A stretch of 64,000 bases of DNA. Origin: Owenweeksia sp. (GTDB lineage: Bacteria; Bacteroidota; Bacteroidia; Flavobacteriales; Schleiferiaceae). A model generated the notes under the pieces. That model did no database searches and had not been told where the DNA came from. It was given only the letters and a program-made list of their open reading frames with translations. Numbering within the stretch: position 1 is the first letter of the stretch; every line of letters begins with the position of its first letter. The stretch is from assembly GCA_028277105.1 (NCBI GenBank), contig JANQHO010000169.1:17030-81029 (forward strand). Direction: 5' to 3'. A program made the translations under genes and the position numbers. Of this stretch, positions 9,436 to 18,600 are shown piece after piece.

Positions 9436-10047
9436 ATGAAAAACTTTATCAAAACATCATTTATTGTTGCGATACTATTAGGTACAGTACAATTTAGTAA
9501 AGCCCAGGATATCACTGGTGGAGTAAACGTTATGTTAGGTTTACCTATGGGAACATTTGGCGATGCCGCAGGCTTCGGTATCGGTGGTGGAATTGAAGGA
9601 AACTACTTCATTCAAGACAAATTTTCAGTTGGTATAGAAGCTGGTTACCTTGCTTTTGCCGCTAAAGATGTATTAGGCATAGACAATAGCGCCACTATGA
9701 TCCCAGTTCTTGCCAAAGCCACATATTTCTTTATGGAAGATGAGTTTATGCCTTATGCCAGTCTTGGTGTTGGTTTCTATGCCGTTACCACTAAAATTGA
9801 AGGTGAACTTTTGGGAGTTTCTTTTGACTCTGAAACCGACTTAGGTGGTTTTGGGATTTCTCCCAGAGTAGGTGCTCAATATGAAGTGGGTGACGGATTC
9901 TGGATCAATGCTAATGTACAATATAACTTGTTGTTCAACGGTGAAACTACTGAGTCTACTGTTGGAGGAGTTACAGTAGAAACAGAAACTGACCCAACTA
10001 ACTATCTTGGAATTAATGTTGGAGTTATTTTTACTTTAGCTGACTAA
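9436..10047 (+). CDS. outer-membrane beta-barrel protein
   Basis: A 203-residue protein with a signal peptide (Lys-rich start, hydrophobic core, cleavage near 'SKAQD' at about residue 23) and a mature part rich in Gly and aromatic residues in beta-strand alternation, such as 'GNYFIQDKFSVGIEAGYLAF' and 'YLGINVGVIFTL'. It fits the small OmpA/OmpX-like barrels abundant in Bacteroidota. It is monocistronic, closed by a strong terminator, and preceded by a 150-base AT-rich leader holding a TTTACTTTG element (about 9371-9379) that is one spacer base short of the -7 consensus. Confidence 0.8.
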   Translation: MKNFIKTSFIVAILLGTVQFSKAQDITGGVNVMLGLPMGTFGDAAGFGIGGGIEGNYFIQDKFSVGIEAGYLAFAAKDVLGIDNSATMIPVLAKATYFFMEDEFMPYASLGVGFYAVTTKIEGELLGVSFDSETDLGGFGISPRVGAQYEVGDGFWINANVQYNLLFNGETTESTVGGVTVETETDPTNYLGINVGVIFTLAD

Positions 10048-10069
10048 TATTTTTTGTTATATCCTATTT

Positions 10070-10110
10070 AAAAAGCTCCCGGACTATCGAATAGTCCGGG
10101 AGCTTTTTTT
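10070..10110 (+). terminator. rho-independent terminator after the beta-barrel gene
   Basis: A perfect 14-bp stem (AGCTCCCGGACTAT, loop CGA, ATAGTCCGGGAGCT) at 10074-10104, followed by a run of T and preceded by A residues. It lies 25 bases past the stop codon. Confidence 0.95.
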
Positions 10111-10117
10111 ATTAATG

Positions 10118-10148
10118 TTGGCAAGCGCTGAGCTTTCTTCTAAATTTG
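10118..10148 (+). promoter_or_regulatory. pruA promoter (TTG-N20-TAAATTTG)
   Basis: TTG at 10118-10120 is followed after 20 bases by TAAATTTG at 10141-10148, an exact match to the Bacteroidota housekeeping promoter. It predicts a start site near 10155 and a leader of about 18 bases before the pruA ATG. Confidence 0.7.
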
Positions 10149-10172
10149 CCTTCAATTATAAAATTCACCTAA

Positions 10173-11804
10173 ATGCAAAAAGGTTTTTACAATATACCCA
10201 TCGCAGTTAACGAAACTGTGAAAACTTATGCTTCCGGAAGCCCTGAGCGGAAGGAAGTACAACAAACTTACGATGAGCTATGGGGGCAGAGCACAGAAAT
10301 ACCCATGGTAATTAACGGTAAAGCCATTACCACCGGAAACTTGCAGAGAGTAATACCTCCTCACGATCATCAGCACAATGTTGGATCGTACCATTTTGGG
10401 ACGGCTGATCATGTTCATCAGGCTATAGAGGCATCTCTTAATGCTAAAGAAGAATGGGAAACTATGGGCTGGGAAGATCGCGCGGCCATATTTTTAAAGG
10501 CGGCTGATCTGCTGGCCGGGCCTTACCGGGCCAGAATCAACGCTGCTACCATGATAGGGCAGGGTAAAAATATTCATCAGGCTGAAATTGATGCCGCTTG
10601 TGAAATGATAGATTTCCTGCGTTTCAATGTGCAGTATATGACGGAGATCTTTGAGCAACAACCCGAGTCGGACAATGGTATGTGGAACAGGGTAGATTAC
10701 CGCCCTCTGGAAGGCTTTACCTTTGCCATTACTCCTTTTAACTTTACCGCTATTGGTGGCAACCTTCCCACCTCTATGGCTTTAATGGGAAATACCGTGG
10801 TGTGGAAGCCATCTCTCAACCAGATATATTCAGCTAATATTTTGATGCAGGCTTTCCAGGAGGCTGGCCTGCCAGATGGGGTTATTAATATGATCTTTAC
10901 CGATCCCCAGGAAACAGCGGATATAGTTTTTTCACATCCCGATTTTGCCGGCTTGCACTATACCGGTTCTACTGAAGTTTTTAAAGCTATTTGGAAAACC
11001 ATTGGCAATAACATCCATAAATACAAAACCTATCCCCGTATAGTGGGGGAAACCGGAGGTAAGGACTTCATAATTGCTCATAAATCTTCCAATCCCAAAC
11101 AAGTGGCTACCGCTATGGTGAGAGGGGCCTTCGAATATCAGGGACAGAAGTGCAGTGCGGCCTCCAGGGCTTATGTTCCTTCTAACCTTTGGCAAGAGGT
11201 GAAAACCTATGTTTTGGAAGACCTGAAAAGCTTTAAAATGGGATCGCCCCGCGACTTCACTAACTTTATCAATGCCGTAATCCACGAAAGGTCTTTTAAC
11301 AAGCTGGCTGGCTTTATTGACCAGGCTAAAGCGGATGGCGGAGTAGAAGTTATGGCTGGTGGTAATTATGATAAAAGCAAGGGTTACTTCATTGAACCAA
11401 CCGTTCTTGTAACCGAAGATCCCAGGTATGTAACCATGTGCGAAGAATTGTTCGGCCCTGTTTTAACGGTATATGTATATGATGAAGACAAATGGGATGA
11501 AACCCTGGAACTGGTAGATCAGACTTCAGTTTACGCATTAACGGGTGCTGTATTCAGCAAAGACCGTGTAGCTCTTGCTCACGCTACCGATAGACTTAGA
11601 AATGCTGCCGGTAATTTTTATGTAAACGACAAACCCACCGGAGCAGTAGTAGGGCAACAGCCTTTTGGAGGTAGCCGGGCCTCCGGTACCAACGATAAAG
11701 CTGGCTCTATGCTTAACCTATTGCGTTGGGTAAGCCCCAGGCTAATTAAAGAGACTTTTGTCTCACCCACTGATTACCGCTATCCTTTTTTGAAAGAAGA
11801 TTAA
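10173..11804 (+). CDS. pruA: L-glutamate gamma-semialdehyde dehydrogenase (delta-1-pyrroline-5-carboxylate dehydrogenase)
   Basis: Second step of proline degradation, NAD-dependent oxidation of glutamate semialdehyde to glutamate. At 543 residues it is a stand-alone P5C dehydrogenase without the proline dehydrogenase domain of PutA. Motifs seen: 'AITPFNFTAIGGNLPTSMAL' (NAD fold), 'GETGGKDF' with the general-base Glu, the catalytic Cys in 'FEYQGQKCSAASRAY', and 'QQPFGGSRASGTNDKAG' near the C-terminus. It has its own promoter and terminator, so it is a single-gene unit. Proline dehydrogenase is not in the window. Confidence 0.96.
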   Translation: MQKGFYNIPIAVNETVKTYASGSPERKEVQQTYDELWGQSTEIPMVINGKAITTGNLQRVIPPHDHQHNVGSYHFGTADHVHQAIEASLNAKEEWETMGWEDRAAIFLKAADLLAGPYRARINAATMIGQGKNIHQAEIDAACEMIDFLRFNVQYMTEIFEQQPESDNGMWNRVDYRPLEGFTFAITPFNFTAIGGNLPTSMALMGNTVVWKPSLNQIYSANILMQAFQEAGLPDGVINMIFTDPQETADIVFSHPDFAGLHYTGSTEVFKAIWKTIGNNIHKYKTYPRIVGETGGKDFIIAHKSSNPKQVATAMVRGAFEYQGQKCSAASRAYVPSNLWQEVKTYVLEDLKSFKMGSPRDFTNFINAVIHERSFNKLAGFIDQAKADGGVEVMAGGNYDKSKGYFIEPTVLVTEDPRYVTMCEELFGPVLTVYVYDEDKWDETLELVDQTSVYALTGAVFSKDRVALAHATDRLRNAAGNFYVNDKPTGAVVGQQPFGGSRASGTNDKAGSMLNLLRWVSPRLIKETFVSPTDYRYPFLKED

Positions 11805-11806
11805 AA

Positions 11807-11837
11807 TATAAAAGGGAGGCTAAGCCTCCCTTTTATA
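11807..11837. terminator. bidirectional terminator between pruA and the LPP20-like gene
   Basis: A perfect 14-bp inverted repeat, TATAAAAGGGAGGC (11807-11820), loop TAA, then the complementary arm to 11837. It is flanked by A and T runs so that it can act in both directions. It includes the stop codon of the convergent gene at 11833. Confidence 0.9.
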
Positions 11838-13167
11838 AACCACTTAGCAACTGACGTAACTTAGGTATCAATTTTCGCTGAAATTCTTTCTCCCAATTTT
11901 CAGTGGCTTTATTCAGTGCTTTGTTTTCATCGTAATGTAAGCCCCTTTCTCCTTTTATTTCCACAGTTAAAAGAGGAGTCTCTTCCATAGTTTTTAAAGC
12001 TATAACACCGTTGATCTGGAAAACATTAATATCTCTGTTTTTAGATTGTTCTCTTCTCATCTCTGTTACTTCAAGCAAATAATCATAAGTACTGGAATTG
12101 CGGATTTCAAATAATTCTCCGATTGAACTTTTTAGTATGTAGTCTCTTATTTCAGCTTCTTCTGCCTGGTTCAGGCCCGCTAGTTTCAAAACAGGTTTTC
12201 TGATTTCCAGTATTGTTGTTACACTTAGTGCCGGTTTTTGGGTTACTATCCTTCTAACCATATTATCACGGGTGGCCTCTTCTGCTAACTTATCCAGATT
12301 GACAACTGCACTTACCTTTTCCAGCTTTTTTTCACTTTTTACAGCTTTCAGTTCGTATTGCACATTACCCCTGAAGTTACTCGTATAATCCCTTTTCCCG
12401 AGGGATAGACCAGAGTAAGTGATGTAGAGAGGAATATTATCAAGAGGTTCAGCCTCCTGATCAGAGATGATATAGTTGATGGTTAGCGGTAAACTTCTAA
12501 CGCATTCTATTTTTTCGGGGCCTGATATTTTTATACCGGATATTGTTTTTACAAGTTCCAGGTATAGATGATTGCCCAGGTGGATGTCAGAGCCTTTCCA
12601 ATTCGTTTCCAGCGGATCATCCAGATAATTCTTTATAGCTTCCAGTGCTTTAATATGCCATATAATAGCAGATCTGAGATTGTTTTCCTTTTTAAAGCTA
12701 TCAGCCTGAGCTAATTTCTGTAGAGCCAGGTCTATTGCCTTTTGCCGGTCTGCCGATACTTTTTGCCTGTAAACTGTTTTATTAAGCCGGTATAAGATCC
12801 AGTAACGTCTACCATCATCAAAGGTGTTTACAATTTCATAACCGGTAAGGCTTTTACTGCTTCTCAACCTTATACTTTGAGTAAAATCCTGTGTAAACTG
12901 ATCGTTATTTTCAATCTGGCTCAAAACGGAATAAGTAGAAACCTCTGTACTTATTTCACTGATCAAATCCGATAAAGCGACTTCCTTAGCCTTTTTCTGA
13001 TACAAATAATCATCACCCTGCTTGGTGGCTGATCCAATACCATAATAAAAAGCGGCATCAGTTGGTCTTTTCGTTACCCAATCAGGCGCATTTTCTTTTT
13101 GAGCTACTTTTTTGGAAGACCCGCAGGCAACGATTAAAGGCATCAGAAGTATGAGATAAACTTTCAT
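11833..13167 (-). CDS. LPP20-family lipoprotein, partner of CsgG-like protein
   Basis: A 444-residue lipoprotein: the signal ends 'MPLIVACGSS', so Cys15 is the likely lipidated residue. The region after it ('APDWVTKRPTDAAFYYGIGSA') matches the start of the LPP20 (PF02169) domain seen in FlgP/LPP20-type lipoproteins. The C-terminal part has no recognised domain. Its start overlaps the stop of the CsgG-like gene by one base (TAATG), so the two are translationally coupled and probably act together in an outer-membrane complex. The function is unknown. Confidence 0.75.
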   Translation of the reverse strand: MKVYLILLMPLIVACGSSKKVAQKENAPDWVTKRPTDAAFYYGIGSATKQGDDYLYQKKAKEVALSDLISEISTEVSTYSVLSQIENNDQFTQDFTQSIRLRSSKSLTGYEIVNTFDDGRRYWILYRLNKTVYRQKVSADRQKAIDLALQKLAQADSFKKENNLRSAIIWHIKALEAIKNYLDDPLETNWKGSDIHLGNHLYLELVKTISGIKISGPEKIECVRSLPLTINYIISDQEAEPLDNIPLYITYSGLSLGKRDYTSNFRGNVQYELKAVKSEKKLEKVSAVVNLDKLAEEATRDNMVRRIVTQKPALSVTTILEIRKPVLKLAGLNQAEEAEIRDYILKSSIGELFEIRNSSTYDYLLEVTEMRREQSKNRDINVFQINGVIALKTMEETPLLTVEIKGERGLHYDENKALNKATENWEKEFQRKLIPKLRQLLSGL

Positions 13168-14549
13168 TAATCCTGGTATTTCAAGATGGCGATAGCCATT
13201 CGGTTAGCTATCTTTTCTATTGCACTTTGCCTTAGGGAAGCGATGGATTGTATTTCCCTGCGGGCGGTTATTTTTTGGTCAAGCTGTCTTTTTTGCCTGA
13301 AGCTATTAAACAGTTGGTCGTTCTTACTGGCTGAGTTTAAAATATCCCATGTACCGGCATAAAGGTAGCGGGTGTTTCCGTTGTAATTCACATAATTTAC
13401 AACATCTTCTTCATTTACTTCTATATTATCACTAAATATTATCTCTCCGGTTTCGGTAGATACTATTTTGTAGTTAAAGGTATAGTTGACTTCGTTTTTC
13501 CGGTAATATTCACGGTAATAGACCTTGTTATACGTCATATCGGTATAGACCTTGCCTGTTTTGGGATTTTTTCTTTTCACAGGGCGCCCTACATAACCTT
13601 TTCTTCTGTTATTAAGAATTTGTCCTTCTCTTTCATCTGCTACAATAAGACTTCCCAAAACCAGGGCCTTGGCTCCCAGTATTTTACCGGCTTCAGCTAC
13701 GCTTTCAGGATCAATTCTTTCATCCATGCCTAGTTTTTGTTCTTTGAAAATCACATCTACACTGCTGCGGTCTATTATTTTAATAAAGGGATCACGAGAA
13801 TCCAGCATGTCATTTACAAAAGCAGTAGCTATAGCCTCTTCGAGACCTTTAACTGAAGTGAAATTGCTGAAGTCAGTCAGGCCTATGGTAAAAACACCCA
13901 ACTTTAAACATTGCTCAATGTAGTAGTCTACCTCTTTATAGCCGGGGTCAATGTCTTTGACTTTTAAGAATTGTTTGTGGGCAGGGCGATATTTTTCAGC
14001 ATCAAACAGATCTATACCTTTTCTGTACTCCGGTTCTATTTTGGCAAAGAGTCTAAACTCAGCAGCCTTTTCATATTCAGGATCCAGTTTTTCAATTTCA
14101 TTTAGTTTTTCCTTGGCCTTGGTAAAGTTTTCACTTTCCAGATTGTTTAGTGCTTCTTCATAAAGACTTTTGAGGTAGAGTTCTTTTACTTCGGTAAAAT
14201 AGTCATCGTAATTAAAGGGAAATTCAAGTTTGATCTTGTAATTGGCGAGTAAGTTGTAAAACTTTTTGGCCTCCAGGTAACTGTAAACCGCTTGTTTATT
14301 GGAAGAACTGGTGTAAGCCATGTAAAAATCTGCCATCAGATCATCCAGAACCCTTTGACCGGTTTTTTTAGCTTCGATCCTGGCTTCTACGTCATCAGGG
14401 TTTTTATTGAGGGCCTTCAAATAAAAGTCCACTGCCTCGTAATGCATGCCATGGGTCTCCAGTTCTTTGCCCTTTTTAACCAAAACCTTGCTTTGGTTGC
14501 AGGCAACCAGTAGAGTGAGGAAGCTTAACAGGAGTACTGTTTTTTTCAT
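13167..14549 (-). CDS. CsgG/HfaB-like lipoprotein with TPR-like N-terminus
   Basis: A 460-residue lipoprotein, start chosen at 14549 (MKKTVLLLSFLTLLVACNQ), because this gives a proper lipobox with Cys17; an in-frame ATG 20 codons upstream gives no signal. Residues about 20-210 form TPR-like helices ('KNPDDVEARIEAKKTGQRVL', 'EKLNEIEKLDPEYEKAAEF'). Then comes a CsgG-type domain with 'TIGLTDFSNFTSVKGLEEAI' and 'AEAGKILGAKALVLGSLIVA'. CsgG proteins form outer-membrane pores for curli export, but no curli subunit genes are near, so an envelope-assembly role is inferred only in general terms. Confidence 0.8.
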   Translation of the reverse strand: MKKTVLLLSFLTLLVACNQSKVLVKKGKELETHGMHYEAVDFYLKALNKNPDDVEARIEAKKTGQRVLDDLMADFYMAYTSSSNKQAVYSYLEAKKFYNLLANYKIKLEFPFNYDDYFTEVKELYLKSLYEEALNNLESENFTKAKEKLNEIEKLDPEYEKAAEFRLFAKIEPEYRKGIDLFDAEKYRPAHKQFLKVKDIDPGYKEVDYYIEQCLKLGVFTIGLTDFSNFTSVKGLEEAIATAFVNDMLDSRDPFIKIIDRSSVDVIFKEQKLGMDERIDPESVAEAGKILGAKALVLGSLIVADEREGQILNNRRKGYVGRPVKRKNPKTGKVYTDMTYNKVYYREYYRKNEVNYTFNYKIVSTETGEIIFSDNIEVNEEDVVNYVNYNGNTRYLYAGTWDILNSASKNDQLFNSFRQKRQLDQKITARREIQSIASLRQSAIEKIANRMAIAILKYQD

Positions 14550-14633
14550 GAAGCAGAGGTTTGATATGCTGTTTTTCAAATATAATGCCGAAGAGTGAAT
14601 GAACATCAATGTTAATTTAATGTTAACTGAATG

Positions 14634-14666
14634 TTTACTGAAAGTAAATTATTATTCGTATATTTG
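14634..14666 (+). promoter_or_regulatory. candidate promoter for the MORN-repeat gene
   Basis: TATATTTG at 14659-14666 matches the -7 consensus, with TTTA at 14634-14637 about 21 bases upstream as a weaker -33 element. The gene start at 14690 lies 23 bases downstream. Confidence 0.5.
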
Positions 14667-14689
14667 AATTGTAATTAAAATAAATGGCT

Positions 14690-15055
14690 ATGAAAACGAT
14701 AAATTGGATTACAGGTGTTTTGGTGATCATGGCTGTGACTACATTAACAGCCCAACCAGAATCAACCTATGAATGGAGGGGTAAACAGATTTTGATAACG
14801 CACTATTACTCCGATGGTAGTATTATGGAACAAGGGCATTATTTAAATGGTTTGCCTAATGGGAAATGGATGCAATATGATGAGGAAGGTAATGTGAAGA
14901 CAGATGCTTTTTACGAGGAAGGTAGTAAAGAAGGTAAGTGGTTTATTTGGTCTGATGACCGCAGCTACTTGTTAGAAGTAACATACAAGGATAACCTTGT
15001 TGTTGCTTGTAATAAGTGGAAAATTGAAGAAAGAAACTTACTGGCAGGTAAGTAG
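14690..15055 (+). CDS. secreted MORN-repeat protein
   Basis: A small exported protein of about 121 residues; the start at 14690 (MKTINW) gives a cleaner signal peptide than the ATG two codons upstream, with cleavage after 'LTAQ'. It contains two MORN_2-type repeats, 'GHYLNGLPNGKWMQYDEEGN' and the next unit ending 'SKEGKWFIW'. Such proteins are often auto-annotated as 'toxin-antitoxin system YwqK family antitoxin', but nothing here shows a toxin partner. It ends in a strong terminator, so it is monocistronic. Confidence 0.75.
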   Translation: MKTINWITGVLVIMAVTTLTAQPESTYEWRGKQILITHYYSDGSIMEQGHYLNGLPNGKWMQYDEEGNVKTDAFYEEGSKEGKWFIWSDDRSYLLEVTYKDNLVVACNKWKIEERNLLAGK

Positions 15056-15071
15056 GCTTGTTTGTTTGGTT

Positions 15072-15100
15072 AAAAAGGCGGTAATATTACCGCCTTTTTT
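15072..15100 (+). terminator. rho-independent terminator after the MORN gene
   Basis: A near-perfect palindrome (AAAAAGGCGGTAAT, ATTACCGCCTTTTTT) ending in T residues, 16 bases past the stop. Confidence 0.9.
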
Positions 15101-15111
15101 ATTTTTGGAAT

Positions 15112-15882
15112 ATGATACAAGCCTTAATATCTCCTGCCAAAACGCTTGACTTTGAATCTGAAAAAGAATTAGGAGTAGCAGAAGCTCCCTTTTTTCTGGA
15201 TCAATCTGAGAAAGTTAACCGCAAACTCAGAAAATATAGCCGGAAAAAATTACAGCAATTGCAGAGCATAAGCCCGCAACTGGCTGAATTAAACTACCAC
15301 AGAAACCAGGAGTGGGAAGCAGATCATAACTCAGGGATAACCCGTCAGGCTGTTTTTGCCTTTAAAGGCGATGTATATCAGGGCTTACAAGCTGATGAAT
15401 GGGTACAGGAAGATATGGCGTTTGCCGAAAAACACCTGCTAATATTATCAGGCTTATACGGTATTTTAAGGCCTAATCATCTGATCAAGCCTTATCGCCT
15501 GGAAATGGGAACACCCCTGCCAGTTTACCGTTCTAAAAATCTCTATGAGTTCTGGAAAAAAACATTAAAGGAATTCTTTAAGAAAGAAATTCCGGCAGAC
15601 GCAATAGTATTGAATCTGGCCAGTGATGAATATTTTAAGGCAGTACAAACGGCTGAGCCTAAACAGAAGATCATCAATACCACCTTTAAAGATTACAAGA
15701 ACGGGCAGTTCAAAGTAATAAGTTTTTTTGCTAAAAAAGCGAGAGGGTTACTGGCTAACTACCTGATCCAAAACAAAATTAGTAATATTGAAGAGATAAA
15801 GGAGTTTAATAATGAAGGGTACTACTTTGACCCTGTATCTTCTACAACAGATAACTATACTTTTTTAAGGGAAAACAGATGA
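15112..15882 (+). CDS. yaaA: peroxide stress protein YaaA (DUF328)
   Basis: A 256-residue cytoplasmic protein that starts 'MIQALISPAKTLDFES', the hallmark of YaaA, and contains 'LSGLYGILRPNHLIKPYRLE', 'LNLASDEYF' and 'VISFFAKKARGLLANYLI'. In Escherichia coli, YaaA lowers free iron during hydrogen peroxide stress and has a DNA-binding fold. The length matches the family. Its stop overlaps the next gene's ATG by four bases (ATGA), which couples it to an outer-membrane protein gene. Confidence 0.95.
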   Translation: MIQALISPAKTLDFESEKELGVAEAPFFLDQSEKVNRKLRKYSRKKLQQLQSISPQLAELNYHRNQEWEADHNSGITRQAVFAFKGDVYQGLQADEWVQEDMAFAEKHLLILSGLYGILRPNHLIKPYRLEMGTPLPVYRSKNLYEFWKKTLKEFFKKEIPADAIVLNLASDEYFKAVQTAEPKQKIINTTFKDYKNGQFKVISFFAKKARGLLANYLIQNKISNIEEIKEFNNEGYYFDPVSSTTDNYTFLRENR

Positions 15883-16562
15883 AAGTATTAAAAAAAGGAT
15901 CAGGGTTGATATTTATCCTGTTGGTATTACTGTCTGGTAATCAATTATTAGCACAAAGAGTAAGAACGGCTTATACTGAATTTGCAGGAGGTGTAGGTAC
16001 CTTAAACCACGCGGGAGACATTGCTACAACGAACAGTACAGAAGCTATTTTTAAAGAAGTAAGGCCGCAGATAAAGATAATGGCCAAAAGGCATTTCAAC
16101 GATTGGTTTGGAATGGGAGTTGAGACTGGATACGGTTGGCTAAGTGCCAGTGACGCCAATCATTCTAATTTTGACAGAGGGTTTTCTACCGAAGTGGGAA
16201 TACTTCAGATAAATGTTTTTTCAGAAGTTCATTTGATAAGATTTGGTAAATATCATTTGGATGATAAGTTTTCGATTTACCTGAAATTTGGAGGAGGTTT
16301 GCTGGCATACGACCCCGAAATAGTAGCTGCAGAAACATATGGCGCTACATATGAGCCCGCTTTGAATGCTTATACTTCTTTTAATACTTTTTTTGGTGGA
16401 GGAGTAAAGTTCCGGACCGACTACAGGGGAGTATTAGGAGTGGAGCTAGTTCTTCACAATGCTGGAACAGATCAATTGGAAGGCTTGAATATTACTACAG
16501 TAAGCTCTCAAAATGATGTTTACGGAGGTATCTTCATATACTACAGCTACCTGATTTTTTAG
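15879..16562 (+). CDS. outer-membrane beta-barrel protein, PorG/DUF6089-like
   Basis: A 227-residue protein with a signal peptide ending near 'NQLLAQR' (residue about 25). The mature N-terminus 'EFAGGVGTLNHAGDI' resembles the opening of DUF6089/PorG-type barrels ('G...Y.GD'), followed by aromatic-rich strands to a terminal 'IFIYYSYLIF' with C-terminal Phe. The family link is tentative. It is coupled to yaaA by a four-base overlap and converges on the beta-helix lipoprotein gene with overlapping stops (TTAG at 16559-16562). Confidence 0.65.
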   Translation: MKVLKKGSGLIFILLVLLSGNQLLAQRVRTAYTEFAGGVGTLNHAGDIATTNSTEAIFKEVRPQIKIMAKRHFNDWFGMGVETGYGWLSASDANHSNFDRGFSTEVGILQINVFSEVHLIRFGKYHLDDKFSIYLKFGGGLLAYDPEIVAAETYGATYEPALNAYTSFNTFFGGGVKFRTDYRGVLGVELVLHNAGTDQLEGLNITTVSSQNDVYGGIFIYYSYLIF

Positions 16563-18067
16563 AATTGCCTTTCAAAAGCTCCCAGATCAGGTGTTCCGTT
16601 AAAATTCCTGTTGCGTCCTTTTATATCCCCGTTAACGATTATTCCATCCTGTATATTACCCTGGTCAACTGCCTGTGAATTACTATCCAGATTATAATTG
16701 TTGTTATCCCGGTTCAAGAATCCAGGATCAGTATTAATATCAATGGTGCCAGATTCAAAATGGGCAGGGTCATTTACATCAAATCCTCTTTCGCTAAGGT
16801 CAGTTTCCAGTTTGAGTATAGCACTGTTGAATCTGTAATTTAAAGGTTTGCTATTATCTTCAAATATTCCTAATTCCTGGCGGTTATTACCAGTAATTAT
16901 ACAATTGCCAAAATAAGCGTTATTGATCTCTCTTACTATCCGTACAATACTCCCCGTTTCATCCTGGAATTCAAAGAAATTAGTTAAGCCTACAGCAGGG
17001 TCATTGCGAGTAGATTGATTCCAGTAATTAGCAAATGTGCAATGCCTGAATTCATAACTGCCACCAAAACAATACATACTAAACAAACCGGTGTTTGCTA
17101 CTACGGTATTTTCTGCCGACATATTGGCAAAGGCTCCGTACAGACCAACTCGGGAATGATTCAATATGAAAGTATTACTCAATTGTAAGTTGGGTACATC
17201 ATTACTATCAACAAATAAACCGGTAGTTGCATTTTTGATCAATGCATTATTTATTATGTTATTAACACTACCGGTGCCCAGCCATATGCCTCCTCTGAAC
17301 CCACCCCATTGCCCTGGAATATTTTCATAGAAAGGCTCTAAGCGATCGCTGGTAAAGGTTACAGAATCTTCAAAAAGAGGATTAGAACCTTCTGCAACAC
17401 GTAAAGAACCTCCTTCAAATACCCATAAGCCGCTATTGTTGTGAAAGTGCAGGTCCGTACCTGGTTGTATCCTCAATATACATCCGTTATCAACTACAGC
17501 ATAACCATATATAACATGGGGTTTATCGTTTGATAGAATAGTATCAGCGCCCCCGCAAATGATAGAGTAGGGCACTGTAATAGTGTTAGGCGGATCGCCA
17601 ATCACCAGAAAGTTAGTCGGAAAGTGGTAATAAGCATCCAGTGCCTGTGCAACCAGTTTTACATTTTGAACTATTCCATTATTGGTAAACATAATACTGT
17701 CCGAACAGACCATATCCGTGCACAGGTTCAATTTGGCAGTAATTTCAATGAAAATATAAAGGCTGTCGTTGGGCAAAATCTTTACATTTCTGGCAACATT
17801 GCTGGCATGGCCGTCAATATTTAAGCGATAAACACTTGAACTACCGCCCCCCAGGTTTATTTGGTCGATATTTACGGTTTCATTATGAGGATTGTATACT
17901 TTGAGGGAGTAGGTACTTGAGTTAATATCCCTGAAAACGGTATCCAGGAAAACGGTATCAGTAGAGAATCTCAGTTTTACACCACTATTGGTAATAGCAT
18001 CTTCCTTTCTACACGAAGCAAATATTAAGGCAAAGGCTATAAAACTAAGCAACAGGTTTCTTTTCAT
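16559..18067 (-). CDS. lipoprotein with right-handed parallel beta-helix
   Basis: A 502-residue lipoprotein; the start at 18067 (MKRNLLLSFIAFALIFASCRK) gives a lipobox with Cys19, while the ATG three codons upstream adds nothing. The body contains Asn/Gly-rich beta-helix coils such as 'GGGSSSVYRLNI', 'NNIINNALIKNATTGLFVDS' and 'NTVVANTGLFSMYCFGGSYE'. It ends 'GTPDLGAFERQF', the standard ending of right-handed beta-helix repeat proteins in Bacteroidota. It is probably exposed on the cell surface or in the periplasm, with polysaccharide or protein binding possible. No catalytic residues can be pinned down. Confidence 0.8.
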   Translation of the reverse strand: MKRNLLLSFIAFALIFASCRKEDAITNSGVKLRFSTDTVFLDTVFRDINSSTYSLKVYNPHNETVNIDQINLGGGSSSVYRLNIDGHASNVARNVKILPNDSLYIFIEITAKLNLCTDMVCSDSIMFTNNGIVQNVKLVAQALDAYYHFPTNFLVIGDPPNTITVPYSIICGGADTILSNDKPHVIYGYAVVDNGCILRIQPGTDLHFHNNSGLWVFEGGSLRVAEGSNPLFEDSVTFTSDRLEPFYENIPGQWGGFRGGIWLGTGSVNNIINNALIKNATTGLFVDSNDVPNLQLSNTFILNHSRVGLYGAFANMSAENTVVANTGLFSMYCFGGSYEFRHCTFANYWNQSTRNDPAVGLTNFFEFQDETGSIVRIVREINNAYFGNCIITGNNRQELGIFEDNSKPLNYRFNSAILKLETDLSERGFDVNDPAHFESGTIDINTDPGFLNRDNNNYNLDSNSQAVDQGNIQDGIIVNGDIKGRNRNFNGTPDLGAFERQF

Positions 18068-18129
18068 ACGGTTCAATAACGTGCTATAGGAAGCAAAATT
18101 TCAAAAATGCGAAGATAATAGTTCACCGG

Positions 18130-18160
18130 TTGTCAAATTTATATACTTATATTATCTTTG
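18130..18160 (+). promoter_or_regulatory. rpmE2 promoter (TTG-N20-TATCTTTG)
   Basis: TTG at 18130-18132 and TATCTTTG at 18153-18160, with the same 20-base spacing as the pruA promoter. It lies about 50 bases upstream of the ribosomal protein gene. Confidence 0.75.
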
Positions 18161-18210
18161 CAGCCCTTTTTAGTTGGGCAAAATCCTAACAACTTTAAGA
18201 AGCCATTGTT

Positions 18211-18465
18211 ATGAAAAAAGACATACATCCAGAAAACTACCGCCTTTGCGTATTTAAAGATATGAGCAATGATGAATGGTTTATAACTCGCTCTTGTGCC
18301 GAAACCAGAGATACCATTGAGGTTGAAGGTCAGGAATATCCTCTTATTAAATTAGAGATTTCTGCTTCTTCCCATCCATTTTATACCGGTAAAATGAAAT
18401 TGGTAGATACTGCCGGCCGGGTGGATAAATTCCGCAACCGCTACAAAAAGTTTCAGAAGAGTTAA
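18211..18465 (+). CDS. rpmE2: 50S ribosomal protein L31 type B
   Basis: An 84-residue ribosomal protein beginning '[20 protein letters not shown]' and containing '[20 protein letters not shown]' and '[12 protein letters not shown]', diagnostic of L31. It lacks the CxxC zinc motifs of type A L31, so it is the zinc-independent (type B) form standard in Bacteroidota. It is monocistronic with its own promoter and terminator. Confidence 0.97.
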   Translation: MKKDIHPENYRLCVFKDMSNDEWFITRSCAETRDTIEVEGQEYPLIKLEISASSHPFYTGKMKLVDTAGRVDKFRNRYKKFQKS

Positions 18466-18492
18466 ACTACTTCTGGCAGCTAACAATATTTT

Positions 18493-18520
18493 AACCCTTC
18501 TTGTAGAGAAGGGTTTTTTG
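18493..18520 (+). terminator. rho-independent terminator after rpmE2
   Basis: A 9-bp stem (AACCCTTCT, loop TGTAG, AGAAGGGTT) at 18493-18515 followed by T residues. Confidence 0.92.
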
Positions 18521-18600
18521 TTTTTAAAACTTTGGTTAAGATTAGAGGAATTAGATCAGAATATAACATATTACTTTAAATTCAACCCCAAAATAGTTTT

